Source: Brachybacterium subflavum
Lineage (GTDB): Bacteria > Actinomycetota > Actinomycetes > Actinomycetales > Dermabacteraceae
Assembly (NCBI RefSeq): GCF_009299795.1
Contig: NZ_VIGP01000005.1
Span: 1 to 64,000 of the forward strand
Direction of reading: 5' to 3'
DNA: 64,000 bases
Positions 43,984 through 52,465 of the stretch are shown here, one piece after another. Position 1 is the first letter of the stretch. Each line of letters starts with the position of its first letter. The translations under genes were made by a program, and so were the position numbers. Under the pieces are notes generated by a model. That model was not told the origin of the DNA. It saw only the letters and a list, made by a program, of their open reading frames with translations, and did not search any database.

Positions 43984-44988
43984 ATGGAACCGATCCCCCG
44001 CTTCTGGGCCTCGCGCACCACCACCGTCCCCATCCGTCGCCGCGGCGAGGTCCCCGTGGACGTGTGGGGGTGGTCGGACCGCTCCCGCGAGGACGCGCTC
44101 TCGCGCGCCGAGCGACGGGCCCGGGATCTCGCGGGGCGCGGCATCGAGGACTCCCGGGCGGCCGAGTACTACCCCGGTCGGCCCGTGCGCGAGGAGATCC
44201 TCGAGGAGGTGCGCGGCGAGGACGGCGCGCTGCTCGCCGTGATCACCCGCAACCGCTACGGCGCTGCCGTGCTGAACACGGACGCGGTGCTCATCGCCGA
44301 CGTGGACCTGCCCGCCTCGGCGCTGGCGCGGGGCCGGCGGGGATCCGCGCGCGGTGCGGGCCCGGCTGCGGGCGCGGCCGGGGAGCGCCCCTCTCTGCTG
44401 GGGCGCCTGTTCGGACGACGGGCGCATGCGTCCGCCGCCGCGGGCGACGACGCGAGCGCCGGGGCCGATGCGCGCACGGGGACCGGGCCCGACGACGCTG
44501 CGGGCGTGTCCGATGCGCTCGACGCGACGCCCGAGGCGACGGCCGTGCGCGAGAGGATCGAGGCCTTCGCCGGGGCCCACCCCGACTGGGGCGTGCACCT
44601 GCACCGCACGGCTGCGGGCTTCCGGGTGCTGATCAGCGGGACGGGCGCGGCGCCCGCGAGCGAGCAGGCCCGCGCCATCCTCGACGAGCTCGGCTCCGAC
44701 CCTCTGTACGTCAGGCTGTGCGCGGCGCAGGGCTCCTACCGGGCGCGGCTCGCGCCCAAGCCGTGGCGCGTGGGCCGTGCGGCGCTGGGCGTGCGCTGGC
44801 CGGCCGAGGGCCGGGCGGCCGACGAGTACGCGTCGTGGGTGCGGGAGTTCGAGTCGTCCTGCGCGGACAGCGCTGCGTGCCGGCGCGTCTGGTGGAACGG
44901 CGTCGAGCCGACGAGCGATGCCGAGCGCCGGCTGCTCGCCCTGCACGACGAGCGCTCCGGCGCCGACTCCGGCCACGGGCTCGCATGA
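43984..44988 (+). CDS. Conserved-looking protein of unknown function
   Basis: 334-residue soluble protein with two ordered parts: residues about 1-110 (DVWGWSDRSREDALSRAERRARDLAG) and about 180-334 (GVHLHRTAAGFRVLISGTG then EYASWVREFESSCADSAACRRVWWN). A Gly/Ala-rich linker of about 70 residues joins them. The second part repeats a WG-x-HLHRTAAGFRV pattern that resembles proteins annotated only as hypothetical in actinobacteria. I cannot assign a fold or function. Start is leaderless; the stop overlaps the next gene (ATGA), tying it to an acetyltransferase. Confidence 0.65.
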   Translation: MEPIPRFWASRTTTVPIRRRGEVPVDVWGWSDRSREDALSRAERRARDLAGRGIEDSRAAEYYPGRPVREEILEEVRGEDGALLAVITRNRYGAAVLNTDAVLIADVDLPASALARGRRGSARGAGPAAGAAGERPSLLGRLFGRRAHASAAAGDDASAGADARTGTGPDDAAGVSDALDATPEATAVRERIEAFAGAHPDWGVHLHRTAAGFRVLISGTGAAPASEQARAILDELGSDPLYVRLCAAQGSYRARLAPKPWRVGRAALGVRWPAEGRAADEYASWVREFESSCADSAACRRVWWNGVEPTSDAERRLLALHDERSGADSGHGLA

Positions 44989-45602
44989 GTCCCGACGAGC
45001 GGGCGGATCAGGGCGGACCCGACGGACCTGTCGGCCCGGAGCGGAGCACCGAGCGCCTCGACCTCCACGTGCCGCGGCTCTCCGACCTGCCCGAGCTGCA
45101 CGCCCTGTACGCGGATCCACGGGTGTGGGAGCACTTCCCGCAGCTGCGGCACACGGACGAGCAGGACACGCGCACGATGCTCGAGCGCTGGATCCACGAG
45201 TGGAAGCGCGATGGCCTGGGCACCTGGATCGTGCGCCCCCGCGGAGAGGACGAGCTGCTGGGCAACGCCGGCTGCTCGCTGCGCGGGGCGGCCGATGAGG
45301 CGGCGCAGGGCGCGCGGTTCTGGAACCTCGGCTACCGCTTCCGCCCGGAGGCGCAGGGGAAGGGCTTCGCCCGCGAGGCGGCGCAGGCCGCGATCGAAGC
45401 TGCTCGTGCGGCCACTGCCGACGTGCCGGTGGTGGCCTTCCTGCTCGAGCACAACGAGGCCTCCGCGGCTCTCGCCCGGCGGCTGGGACTGATGCAGCGC
45501 CACCGGGGACCCGATGCGGGGAACCCCGATCCCTCGGCGATCCGGCTCGTCTTCTCCGACCGGGAGCTCAGCGACGAGGAGCTGCTCGAGACCCTGCGGT
45601 GA
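44985..45602 (+). CDS. GNAT N-acetyltransferase (RimJ/RimL type)
   Basis: 205-residue acetyltransferase. WNLGYRFRPEAQGKGFAREAAQ is the acetyl-CoA binding loop of the RimJ/RimL-like group (Acetyltransf_3), and FLLEHNEASAALARRLGLMQ is its C-terminal landmark. These enzymes modify N-termini of proteins or small amines. Translation is coupled to the preceding unknown gene by an ATGA overlap, so they probably act together. Confidence 0.82.
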   Translation: MSPDERADQGGPDGPVGPERSTERLDLHVPRLSDLPELHALYADPRVWEHFPQLRHTDEQDTRTMLERWIHEWKRDGLGTWIVRPRGEDELLGNAGCSLRGAADEAAQGARFWNLGYRFRPEAQGKGFAREAAQAAIEAARAATADVPVVAFLLEHNEASAALARRLGLMQRHRGPDAGNPDPSAIRLVFSDRELSDEELLETLR

Positions 45603-45634
45603 GCGTCCCGTCCACGTGACAGGGTCGACGCTCA
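45600..45634. terminator. Hairpin shared by two convergent stop codons
   Basis: TGAGCGTC (45600-45607), which includes the acetyltransferase stop codon, pairs with GACGCTCA (45627-45634), which includes the stop codon of the DUF4143 gene on the other strand. An 8-bp stem with a 19-nt loop is a compact bidirectional terminator candidate. Confidence 0.55.
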
Positions 45635-46885
45635 GTCGCCGAGCAGTGCGAGAGGGACGACGGCGACCCCGTCCGCGCGCCGGTAGGCCTCAGGTCCTGT
45701 GGTGAGGACGACGAGGTCGGCGACGTCGTCCCCGAGCTTCTCCCTCAGCCACAGGAGGTGGCGCACGTCGTGGTCGTCGACCGACCTCGCGAGCTTCACC
45801 TCGATGCCCACGATCCGTCCGTCGGGCGCTTCGACGATGAGGTCGACCTCTCGATCGCCGTTCCGGGTGCGCAGATGGCCCACGTGCGCATCGGCCGCAG
45901 TGGCTGACGCGCGGACGGAGAGCGTGGCGAGTGATTCTAACAGCGGCCCCACCATGTGGGCACCCCGCGGGCCCAACAGCGACTTCGCGCTCATTCCCAA
46001 TGCCCTCAGAGCGAGGGCGGGATCCACGAGCTGGTGCTTGGAAGCCTGCTGCAATCGTCCCAGCGAGATCCGTATGGGCTCCCACGCGGGTACGGGGTCG
46101 AGCACCCACAGCTGCGTCAGATGCTCTCGGTACGCGATCGTCGTCGTCTTCGCCGGTTGCGTCCCATCACCGCCCGTCGTGGCATCCATGATCTTCGCGT
46201 ACGCGGTGGTCGACGACGACACCGCCGCATAGGCGGCGATCCATCGGCGAAGCACTTCCGGGCGTCGCACCTTCAGTCCGACCTCGGGAAGGTCTCGATC
46301 GATGATCCTCAGGAGGTAGCTGTCCAGCAGGACGCGTCCAGCCCTCGCCTCGGCCCCCATGATTCCCGGGAAGCCGCTGCGCGAGAGGGCCTCCGCGTAG
46401 TCGGACGTCCTCCAGTCCGTCACCCCGGTGACCTTGGCGTCCCCCTCGCCGTCCATCATTGCTGCAAGGCTGACCGTCGGTTCGACGACACCTCTCTCGT
46501 GCAGTGCCATGGGCCGCATCCGGAGAGAGACGATCCGGCCCGCACCGCTGTGCGTCCCCTGCGCAGCGGACTCCGAGGCACTGCCGGTGAGGAGGAACCG
46601 GCCCGGATGTGCCCCGGAATCCACTCGACGCCGCACGACGTCCCACACCTCCGGCAGCCATTGCCACTCGTCGAGAAGGACCGTGCCCTTGTCACTGTTC
46701 AGCAGCGACGGATCGGATGCCAGGAGCTCGCGCTGCGCGGGATCGTCCAGCAAGTAGGTGCGGGATGCCCTCCGCAGGGCGGTGGCCGACTTCCCGACGC
46801 CTTTGGCCCCGTCGATCGCGATCGCGGGCAACGAAGGCATCAGCGCGTCGAGCGAGCTGTCGAGACTTCGTCGTCTGTATCCCAC
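45632..46885 (-). CDS. ATPase with DUF4143-type C-terminal domain
   Basis: 417-residue protein. Walker A GAKGVGKSAT (residues 26-35) and Walker B VLLDEWQWLP are followed by sensor-like LLTGSAS, forming the AAA_14 ATPase domain. From about 215 on, the DUF4143 domain ends with REVDLIVEAPDGRIVGIEVKLARS, whose D/E-xK pattern is nuclease-like in appearance. GTG 46885 is chosen because AGGGGG lies 5 nt upstream. The family is widespread, patchily distributed and of unknown role. Base composition is slightly less GC-rich than its neighbours, and three direct repeats sit upstream, both hints of transfer or unusual control. Confidence 0.82.
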   Translation of the reverse strand: MGYRRRSLDSSLDALMPSLPAIAIDGAKGVGKSATALRRASRTYLLDDPAQRELLASDPSLLNSDKGTVLLDEWQWLPEVWDVVRRRVDSGAHPGRFLLTGSASESAAQGTHSGAGRIVSLRMRPMALHERGVVEPTVSLAAMMDGEGDAKVTGVTDWRTSDYAEALSRSGFPGIMGAEARAGRVLLDSYLLRIIDRDLPEVGLKVRRPEVLRRWIAAYAAVSSSTTAYAKIMDATTGGDGTQPAKTTTIAYREHLTQLWVLDPVPAWEPIRISLGRLQQASKHQLVDPALALRALGMSAKSLLGPRGAHMVGPLLESLATLSVRASATAADAHVGHLRTRNGDREVDLIVEAPDGRIVGIEVKLARSVDDHDVRHLLWLREKLGDDVADLVVLTTGPEAYRRADGVAVVPLALLGD

Positions 46886-46927
46886 GATTTCCCCCTGACG
46901 TGCGGATCTGACGCACAAGGCCGCGCG

Positions 46928-46997
46928 TACGCTACCTTCAACAGGAACCTTACGCTACCTTCAGCAGGAACTCGGCGCTACCATCAGCATGGGAAGG
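46928..46997. repeat. Three tandem 23-24-bp repeats upstream of the DUF4143 ATPase
   Basis: Copies lie at 46928-46950, 46951-46974 and 46975-46997. The first two share TACGCTACCTTCA, then C/GCAGGAAC; the third is more diverged (GCGCTACCATCAGCATGG). On the minus strand each copy offers TGAAGGTAGCGTA, which includes a TAGCGT hexamer usable as a -10. The repeats end 43 bp before the ATPase start codon. Confidence 0.75.
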
Positions 46998-47118
46998 ATC
47001 TGCAGGGCACCCGCACAGGAGCGAGCCCCGCTCCACGAAGATTGCGGGCACCCCACGCGCGCACCCCGTCCCGCCATCCTCATATCTTCGGCGGCGCTCA
47101 GTGCCGCCGCCCCGCCGC

Positions 47119-48498
47119 TCACCCGCCGGTGAAGCCGCCGCCCCCGGGCATGTCCTTGAAGCGCGAGTAGTGGCCCTCGAAGGCCACGGCGATGGTGCCC
47201 ACGGCGCCGTTGCGGTGCTTGGCGAGGATGAGGTCGGCCTCGCCGGCGCGCTGGGACTCCTTCTCGTAGTAGTCCTCGCGGTGGATGAGCACGATGAGGT
47301 CGGCGTCCTGCTCGATCGAGCCGGACTCGCGCAGGTCGCTCATCATCGGCTTCTTGTCCTGGCGCTGCTCGCTGCCGCGGTTCAGCTGGGAGATCGCGAT
47401 CACCGGGACCTCGAGCTCCTTGGCCAGCAGCTTGAGCGCACGGGAGAACTCGCTGACCTCCTGCTGCCTCGACTCCACGCGCTTGCCGGAGCTCATCAGC
47501 TGCAGGTAGTCGATGACCACGAGCTTGAGGTCGTGCTTCTGCTTGAGCCGGCGGCACTTCGCGCGGATCTCCATGAGCGACATGTTCGCGGAGTCGTCCA
47601 TGAACAGCGGCGCGTTGCCGATGCGGCTCATGGCGCGCGCCATCGCCTGCCAGTCGCGGTCGTCCATCGAGCCGTCGCGCATCTTGCCCATCGGCACCTG
47701 CGCCTCGGCCGAGAGCAGACGCATGGTGATCTCGGTCTTGTCCATCTCCAGGGAGAAGATGACGCTGGTCTGGCCGTTGTGGATCGACGCCGAGCGCAGC
47801 ACGTCCATGCCCAGCGTCGTCTTGCCCATCGCGGGGCGGCCGGCGAAGATGATCATCTGGCCGGGGTGCAGGCCCTGCGTGATCTCATCGAACTCGGAGA
47901 AGCCCGTGGGGATGCCGGTGACCTGGCCGCCGCGGTTCTGCGTGGCCTCGATGACGTCGATGGTGCCGCCGATGACCTCTGACAGCGGCAGGAAGTCCTC
48001 GCTCTGGCCGCGCTCGGTGACCGCGTAGACCTGCGCCTGCGCCTCGTTGATGACCTCCTCGACCTCGCCGCCGTCGGCCGCGTAGCCGAGCTGGACGATG
48101 CGGGTGCCGGCCTCGACGAGGCGGCGCAGGGTCGCGCGCTCGACGACGATGTCCGCGTAGAAGCCGGCGTTCGCGGCGGTGGGGACCATGTCGATGAGGT
48201 CGGCGAGGTAGGCGCCGCCGCCCACGCGCTGCAGCTCGCCGCGCTTGGTGAGCTCGTCGGAGACCGTGACCAGGTCGGCGGGCTCGCCGCGCGAGTAGAG
48301 GTCGGTGACGGCGTCGAAGATGACCTCGTGCGCGGGGCGGTAGAAGTCCGAGCCGCGGGCCTTCTCGACGACATCGGCGATCGCATCCTTGGACAGCATC
48401 ATCCCGCCCAGCACGCCGCGCTCGGCGGCGAGGTCCTGCGGCGGGGTCCGCTCGAGTCCGCGATCGGGGCCGGGTTCGAAGGCGTCGTTCTGGGTCAC
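47119..48498 (-). CDS. dnaB: Replicative DNA helicase
   Basis: 459-residue hexameric helicase that unwinds DNA at the replication fork. The N-terminal domain (about 20-125) is followed by a linker and the RecA-like core, with Walker A GRPAMGKTTL (about residues 220-229), GHYSRF-type arginine finger region at the end, and DYLQLM as Walker B. No intein interrupts it, unlike some actinobacterial DnaB proteins. Start is GTG, with TAGACT ending 6 nt upstream, so the mRNA looks leaderless. The usual rpsF-ssb-rpsR-rplI neighbours are absent here. Confidence 0.96.
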   Translation of the reverse strand: MTQNDAFEPGPDRGLERTPPQDLAAERGVLGGMMLSKDAIADVVEKARGSDFYRPAHEVIFDAVTDLYSRGEPADLVTVSDELTKRGELQRVGGGAYLADLIDMVPTAANAGFYADIVVERATLRRLVEAGTRIVQLGYAADGGEVEEVINEAQAQVYAVTERGQSEDFLPLSEVIGGTIDVIEATQNRGGQVTGIPTGFSEFDEITQGLHPGQMIIFAGRPAMGKTTLGMDVLRSASIHNGQTSVIFSLEMDKTEITMRLLSAEAQVPMGKMRDGSMDDRDWQAMARAMSRIGNAPLFMDDSANMSLMEIRAKCRRLKQKHDLKLVVIDYLQLMSSGKRVESRQQEVSEFSRALKLLAKELEVPVIAISQLNRGSEQRQDKKPMMSDLRESGSIEQDADLIVLIHREDYYEKESQRAGEADLILAKHRNGAVGTIAVAFEGHYSRFKDMPGGGGFTGG

Positions 48499-48504
48499 CG
48501 GGAC

Positions 48505-48510
48505 AGTCTA
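48505..48510 (-). promoter_or_regulatory. -10 element for leaderless dnaB
   Basis: TAGACT on the minus strand ends 6 nt before GTG 48498; the gap is GTCCCG, with no ribosome site. Confidence 0.6.
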
Positions 48511-48694
48511 GGGAAGAGGGCCGACGCCGCCCGACGGCGCTGTGGATCCACGCGGCTCGCGTGCGGAGTCGCACGCCGCCCTTCCCAAGTCTTTGATCTT
48601 TCCACTACCGTGGACGGCCACCGCCCGACGCCGGACGCTCGCCGTGGCGGGCGCGGGCCCGGGTCGACCCCCGCCTCCGACGGAAGGACCCCTC

Positions 48695-49147
48695 ATGGCC
48701 ACCGCGACCGCACAGCGCCACTCGACCGCCCGCGACCTCGGCCTGCTCGTCGCCCGCATCGTCCTGGGCGTCGTCTTCACGGCCCACGGCATCCAGAAGA
48801 TCTCCGAGTGGGGACTGGACGCGACCGCGCAGAACTTCGCCGGCATGGGCGTCCCCATGCCCGAGCTCGCCGCCCCCCTCGTGGCGGTCCTCGAGCTCGC
48901 CGGCGGCATCGCCCTCATCCTCGGCGTGCTCACGCCGTGGGTCGGGATCCTGCTCGCGATCGACATGCTCGTCGCGGCGCTGCTCGTCCACGTGGGCTCG
49001 GGCGTCTTCGTCGACGGCGGCGGCTGGGAGCTCGTGGGCGGCCTCGGCGCCGGCGCGCTGGCGCTCGCCGCGACCGGCTCCGGCCGCCTCTCCCTGGACC
49101 ACCTCTTCGTGGGCCGGCGTTCGGGCAGGCGCTCCGCGCGCGCCTGA
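48695..49147 (+). CDS. DoxX-family membrane protein
   Basis: 150-residue protein with four predicted helices, beginning LLVARIVLGVVFTAHGIQK, the family signature. ELAGGIALILGVLTPW is the second helix region. DoxX proteins have been linked to oxidant detoxification and to quinone or thiol redox chemistry, but this member's partner is unknown. GGAAGGA precedes ATG 48695. TACCGT at 48607-48612 may be the -10. It stands alone, divergent from dnaB. Confidence 0.82.
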   Translation: MATATAQRHSTARDLGLLVARIVLGVVFTAHGIQKISEWGLDATAQNFAGMGVPMPELAAPLVAVLELAGGIALILGVLTPWVGILLAIDMLVAALLVHVGSGVFVDGGGWELVGGLGAGALALAATGSGRLSLDHLFVGRRSGRRSARA

Positions 49148-49357
49148 GAGGCGCGCACGGCGCACGGGCTGAACGACCGACGGGCCGCACGGCGCGCGGT
49201 CCGATCGGCACCGGCTCGACACGGGCTCGACACCGCCTCGACACCAGTTCCACACCGGTTCCGGGCCGACGGCCCATCGGTGACGACCACGGGGCACGAT
49301 GGGTGCGGAGCGATCCGCGCTCCCCGTGCCCCGTCGCGTTCCAGGAGGTCCCGTCCG

Positions 49358-50269
49358 ATGCCAGGTTCCGCACGATCCGAGCAGCCCGGCGGGCCCGCGC
49401 CCACCGCCGCGACCACGACCGCCCACGGGTCCGCTGTCGCTCACGTCTCCGCGTCCGCCCGCGTGGCCGTCGTGGGCGGCACGGGCACGGTCGGCGCAAA
49501 GCTCGTCCGCCTGCTCGAGGCGGAGGGCCACGAGGTGATCGTCGCCTCGCCCTCCACGGGCGTGGACACCGTGACCGGCGAGGGCCTCGAGAAGGCCCTG
49601 CGCGGCGCGGACATCGTGGTCGACACCTCGAAGCCGCGATCCTTCGCGCCCGAGGTCCTCGAGGCCTTCTTCACGACCGGGATCCGCCGCCTGCTGGACG
49701 CCGAGCGCGCCGCGGGAGTGCGCCACCACCTCTCGCTCTCGATCGTCGGGGCCGACCGCGCGCCCGACGTGCCCTTCTACCGGGCCAAGGCCGGCATGGA
49801 GCAGATCGTCCGGGACGGCGGGATCCCCTGGACGATCCTGCACGCCACCCAGTTCTTCGAGTTCGCACGCGGCATCGCCGAGGCCTCGGAGCGCACGGAG
49901 CCCACGGAGGGACCGGACGGAACGAGCCCCGCGATCCTGCTCCCGGCGATCCAGGTCCAGCCGATCGCCGGCGACGCGGTCGCCGCGCACCTCGCCCGAC
50001 TCGTCGCCGGAATCCTCACGGCCGTCCGGACCGACGGAGCCACCGCGACCCTCGGCGGCGACCTCGAGATCGCCGGGCCCCACCGGATGTCCCTCACCGC
50101 ATTCGTGCGCAGCGCCCTCGGGGCCGACTCGCCGACCCTCCGCGAGTCACCCCGTGCCCCCTACTTCGGCGGCCTGATCAGCACGGACACCCTCCTGCCG
50201 GGCCCGTCGGCCCGTCTGATCGGCCCCGCTCTGAGCGAATGGACGAGGACGGGCCGCGGCGTCTCCTAG
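49358..50269 (+). CDS. NmrA-like NAD(P)-binding protein
   Basis: 303-residue atypical SDR. After a 30-residue low-complexity start, VAVVGGTGTVGAKLVRLLE forms the dinucleotide site. The segment SLSIVGADRAPDVPFYRAKAG corresponds to the active-site strand and helix of extended SDRs, here with Tyr-x3-Lys reduced to YRAK. Members of this group include NmrA-type sensors and quinone reductases. AGGAGG precedes ATG 49358 by 9 nt. It is a distant paralogue of the protein at 3084-3968. Confidence 0.8.
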   Translation: MPGSARSEQPGGPAPTAATTTAHGSAVAHVSASARVAVVGGTGTVGAKLVRLLEAEGHEVIVASPSTGVDTVTGEGLEKALRGADIVVDTSKPRSFAPEVLEAFFTTGIRRLLDAERAAGVRHHLSLSIVGADRAPDVPFYRAKAGMEQIVRDGGIPWTILHATQFFEFARGIAEASERTEPTEGPDGTSPAILLPAIQVQPIAGDAVAAHLARLVAGILTAVRTDGATATLGGDLEIAGPHRMSLTAFVRSALGADSPTLRESPRAPYFGGLISTDTLLPGPSARLIGPALSEWTRTGRGVS

Positions 50270-50291
50270 GTCACGACGAGCGCGCACGGGT

Positions 50292-50320
50292 TTGTGCCCG
50301 CCGCGCGACGGCGGCACGAT
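50292..50320 (+). promoter_or_regulatory. Promoter of the POT transporter gene
   Basis: TTGTGC (50292-50297) and CACGAT (50315-50320) are 17 bp apart; the -10 ends 8 nt before GTG 50329, suggesting a leaderless or near-leaderless mRNA. Confidence 0.45.
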
Positions 50321-50328
50321 GGCGGCCC

Positions 50329-51834
50329 GTGAATGCCACCCAGCCCCCGGACCGCACCGAGGCGGTCCCCTCCGCAGCATCCGGCGATCCCGCCGCCCCG
50401 CACCACGGGGGCCGCACGTTCTTCGGACAGCCCTGGCCGCTGATGAACCTGTTCAGCCTCGAGATGTGGGAGCGCTTCAGCTTCTACGGCATGCAGGGGA
50501 TCCTCGCGATCTACATGTACTTCGCGATGACCCAGGGCGGTCTCGGGATCGACCAGGGCGTCGCCACCTCGATCGTCGGCGCCTACGGCGGCGCCGTGTA
50601 CGTGTTCTGCATCGTCGGCGCCCTCGTCTCCGACCGGCTCATCGGCCCGCAGCGCACCCTGTTCGCGAGCGCCGTCCTGATCATGCTCGGCCACATCTCC
50701 CTGGCGCTGCTGCCGGGAGTACCGGGCCTGGTCACGGGCCTCCTGTGCGTCGCGATCGGCTCCGGCGGGCTCAAGGCCACCGCCGCGACGCTCGTCGGGT
50801 CGCTCTACGCGGTCGACGACCCCAAGCGCGACGCCGGCTTCTCGCTCTACTACATGGGCGTGAACATCGGAGGCCTGCTCGGCCCGCTCGTGACCGGCTT
50901 CCTCCAGCAGAACTGGGGCTTCCACCTGGGCTTCGGCGCCGCCGCGGTGGGCATGGCCGTCGGCCTGGTCTGGTACGTCCTCACCCGCGACTCCCTGCCC
51001 GCGAACGCGAACCGCGTGCCCGACCCGCTGCCCCGCTCCCGGTTCGCCCTGTGGGGCGTCATCGCCGTGGTCGCCGTGCTGCTCGTCGTGATCCTCGTGC
51101 TCGCCGGCGTGATCAACCCCGACAACCTCGCGAACATCGTGGTGGGGATCTCCGTGGTCGCCGCGATCATCATCTTCGCGATCATGCTGACCAGCTCCAA
51201 GATCACCGCGACCGAGCGCTCCCGCGTCCTCGCCTTCATCCCGATGTTCATCGGCACCGCCGCGTTCTTCGCGCTCTTCCAGCAGCAGTTCACGGTGCTC
51301 GTCGTCTACGCCGACGAGCGGCTGAACCGCAGCATCTTCGGCTGGGAGATGCCGATCTCCTGGCCGCAGTCCTTCAACCCGCTGTTCATCCTGCTGCTCG
51401 CGCCCGTCTTCGCCGCGCTGTGGACGAAGCTCGGCCGTCGCCAGCCCGGGACACCGGTGAAGTTCGCGATCGGCATCCTGCTGGTGGGCATCGCCTTCCT
51501 GCTGTTCGTGCCGATGGCGCCGGTCGCGGGCGTGCCGGTGCTGTGGGTCGCGCTGATCCTGCTGGTCGCGACGTTCGGCGAGCTCTCGATCTCGCCCGTC
51601 GGCCTCTCGCTCGCGACCCGGCTCGCGCCCGCCGCGTTCCCGGTGATGATGATGGCGCTGTACAACCTGGCCGTCGCGCTCGGCACCGCCCTGTCCGGCT
51701 CGCTGTCCACGCTGTACTCGGTGGACCACGAGGTCGCCTACTTCGGGATCACGGGCCTGGTCACCATCGCTGTCGGCCTGATCATGCTCGCGATCGCCAA
51801 GCCCGTCACCCGCGGCATGGCCGGGGTGCACTGA
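50329..51834 (+). CDS. POT-family di-/tripeptide:H+ symporter
   Basis: 501-residue inner-membrane transporter with about fourteen helices. The proton/peptide motif ExxER is EMWERFSFYGMQGILAIYM in TM1, the family signature GGLKATAATLVG and DAGFSLYYMGVNIGG appear in TM4-TM5, and FGELSISPVGLSL (TM10 region) holds the conserved Glu/Ser. These match DtpT/YjdL-type importers. Peptides taken up could be degraded by oligopeptidase B at 21.7 kb. The start is GTG, directly after a promoter. Confidence 0.9.
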   Translation: MNATQPPDRTEAVPSAASGDPAAPHHGGRTFFGQPWPLMNLFSLEMWERFSFYGMQGILAIYMYFAMTQGGLGIDQGVATSIVGAYGGAVYVFCIVGALVSDRLIGPQRTLFASAVLIMLGHISLALLPGVPGLVTGLLCVAIGSGGLKATAATLVGSLYAVDDPKRDAGFSLYYMGVNIGGLLGPLVTGFLQQNWGFHLGFGAAAVGMAVGLVWYVLTRDSLPANANRVPDPLPRSRFALWGVIAVVAVLLVVILVLAGVINPDNLANIVVGISVVAAIIIFAIMLTSSKITATERSRVLAFIPMFIGTAAFFALFQQQFTVLVVYADERLNRSIFGWEMPISWPQSFNPLFILLLAPVFAALWTKLGRRQPGTPVKFAIGILLVGIAFLLFVPMAPVAGVPVLWVALILLVATFGELSISPVGLSLATRLAPAAFPVMMMALYNLAVALGTALSGSLSTLYSVDHEVAYFGITGLVTIAVGLIMLAIAKPVTRGMAGVH

Positions 51835-51846
51835 GCCGACCACCGG

Positions 51847-51873
51847 CCCGCGGGCACCTGAGGCGCCCGCGGG
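51847..51873. terminator. Terminator between the POT and DinB-like genes
   Basis: CCCGCGGGC (51847-51855) pairs perfectly with 51865-51873 around a 9-nt loop, between convergent genes. Confidence 0.6.
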
Positions 51874-51910
51874 TCGACCGGCCCCCGATGGGGTCGACCG
51901 ACCCCCGACG
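51871..51910. repeat. Two 20-bp direct repeats with a GGTCGACC core
   Basis: 51871-51890 and 51891-51910 match at 17 of 20 positions (GGGTCGACCG, then A/G CCCCCGA). The GGTCGACC palindrome is shared with the 17-bp tandem array at 58310-58420. Confidence 0.6.
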
Positions 51911-51912
51911 GG

Positions 51913-52419
51913 TCAGGTGCGGGGGATGCCCGCCGCGTAGGCGGCCTGGCCCACGTGCTGGGCGGCGTCGTCGATGACGCTCACCAGCCGCGCGCCGCGC
52001 GTGACCGGCGGGTCCCAGGCCTCGTCGATGACGGCGCCGAGCTCGTCCTCGGAGAGGGTGCGCAGGTAGGCGATGAGCGCGTCGGTCGCGGCGCGCACGT
52101 ACTCGACGAGCAGGGCGCCGTCGGTGACGACGACGGAGTGGGCCTGGTCGGCGCTCTGCCCGTAGCCGACGGCATCGCCCAGCTCGCCGAGGTCGAAGCG
52201 CTCGCGGAAGCCTCCGCTGTGCCAGACCTCCTGCTCGCCGGAGAGATCCGCGAGCTGCACGTCGATCTCGCGCCCCGTGTGCCACAGCAGCCAGGCGATG
52301 GAGTTCGGATGGCCGCCCGGGTGCTGGACGAGCAGCTCGGGAGTGAGGGTGGGCCGCAGGGCGTCGACCGCGTCCGCCGGGCGCGACGCGGCGTCGATGA
52401 GGATGTCGATGGCGTTCAT
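51913..52419 (-). CDS. DinB/DUF664-like protein
   Basis: 168-residue four-helix protein of the DinB superfamily, many of whose actinobacterial members are mycothiol-dependent transferases. Metal-binding histidines are plausible in LLWHTGREIDVQ (about residue 47) and DDAAQHVGQAAY (about 155). The third expected histidine is not obvious. TAGCGT on the minus strand ends 7 nt before the ATG; the gap GAGGGAC could also serve as a ribosome site. Substrate unknown. Confidence 0.75.
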   Translation of the reverse strand: MNAIDILIDAASRPADAVDALRPTLTPELLVQHPGGHPNSIAWLLWHTGREIDVQLADLSGEQEVWHSGGFRERFDLGELGDAVGYGQSADQAHSVVVTDGALLVEYVRAATDALIAYLRTLSEDELGAVIDEAWDPPVTRGARLVSVIDDAAQHVGQAAYAAGIPRT

Positions 52420-52426
52420 GTCCCTC

Positions 52427-52432
52427 ACGCTA
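52427..52432 (-). promoter_or_regulatory. -10 element for the DinB-like gene
   Basis: TAGCGT on the minus strand ends 7 nt before ATG 52419. Confidence 0.5.
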
Positions 52433-52465
52433 CGCCCCGGGTCCGACGGCAGTTCCGTCGGCCGA

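Noticed and set aside
48328-51834. Very long open frame read as a fusion with the POT transporter
   Set aside because: The first 667 codons are antisense to dnaB or out of frame with DoxX and the NmrA-like gene; the real gene starts at GTG 50329 with a promoter.
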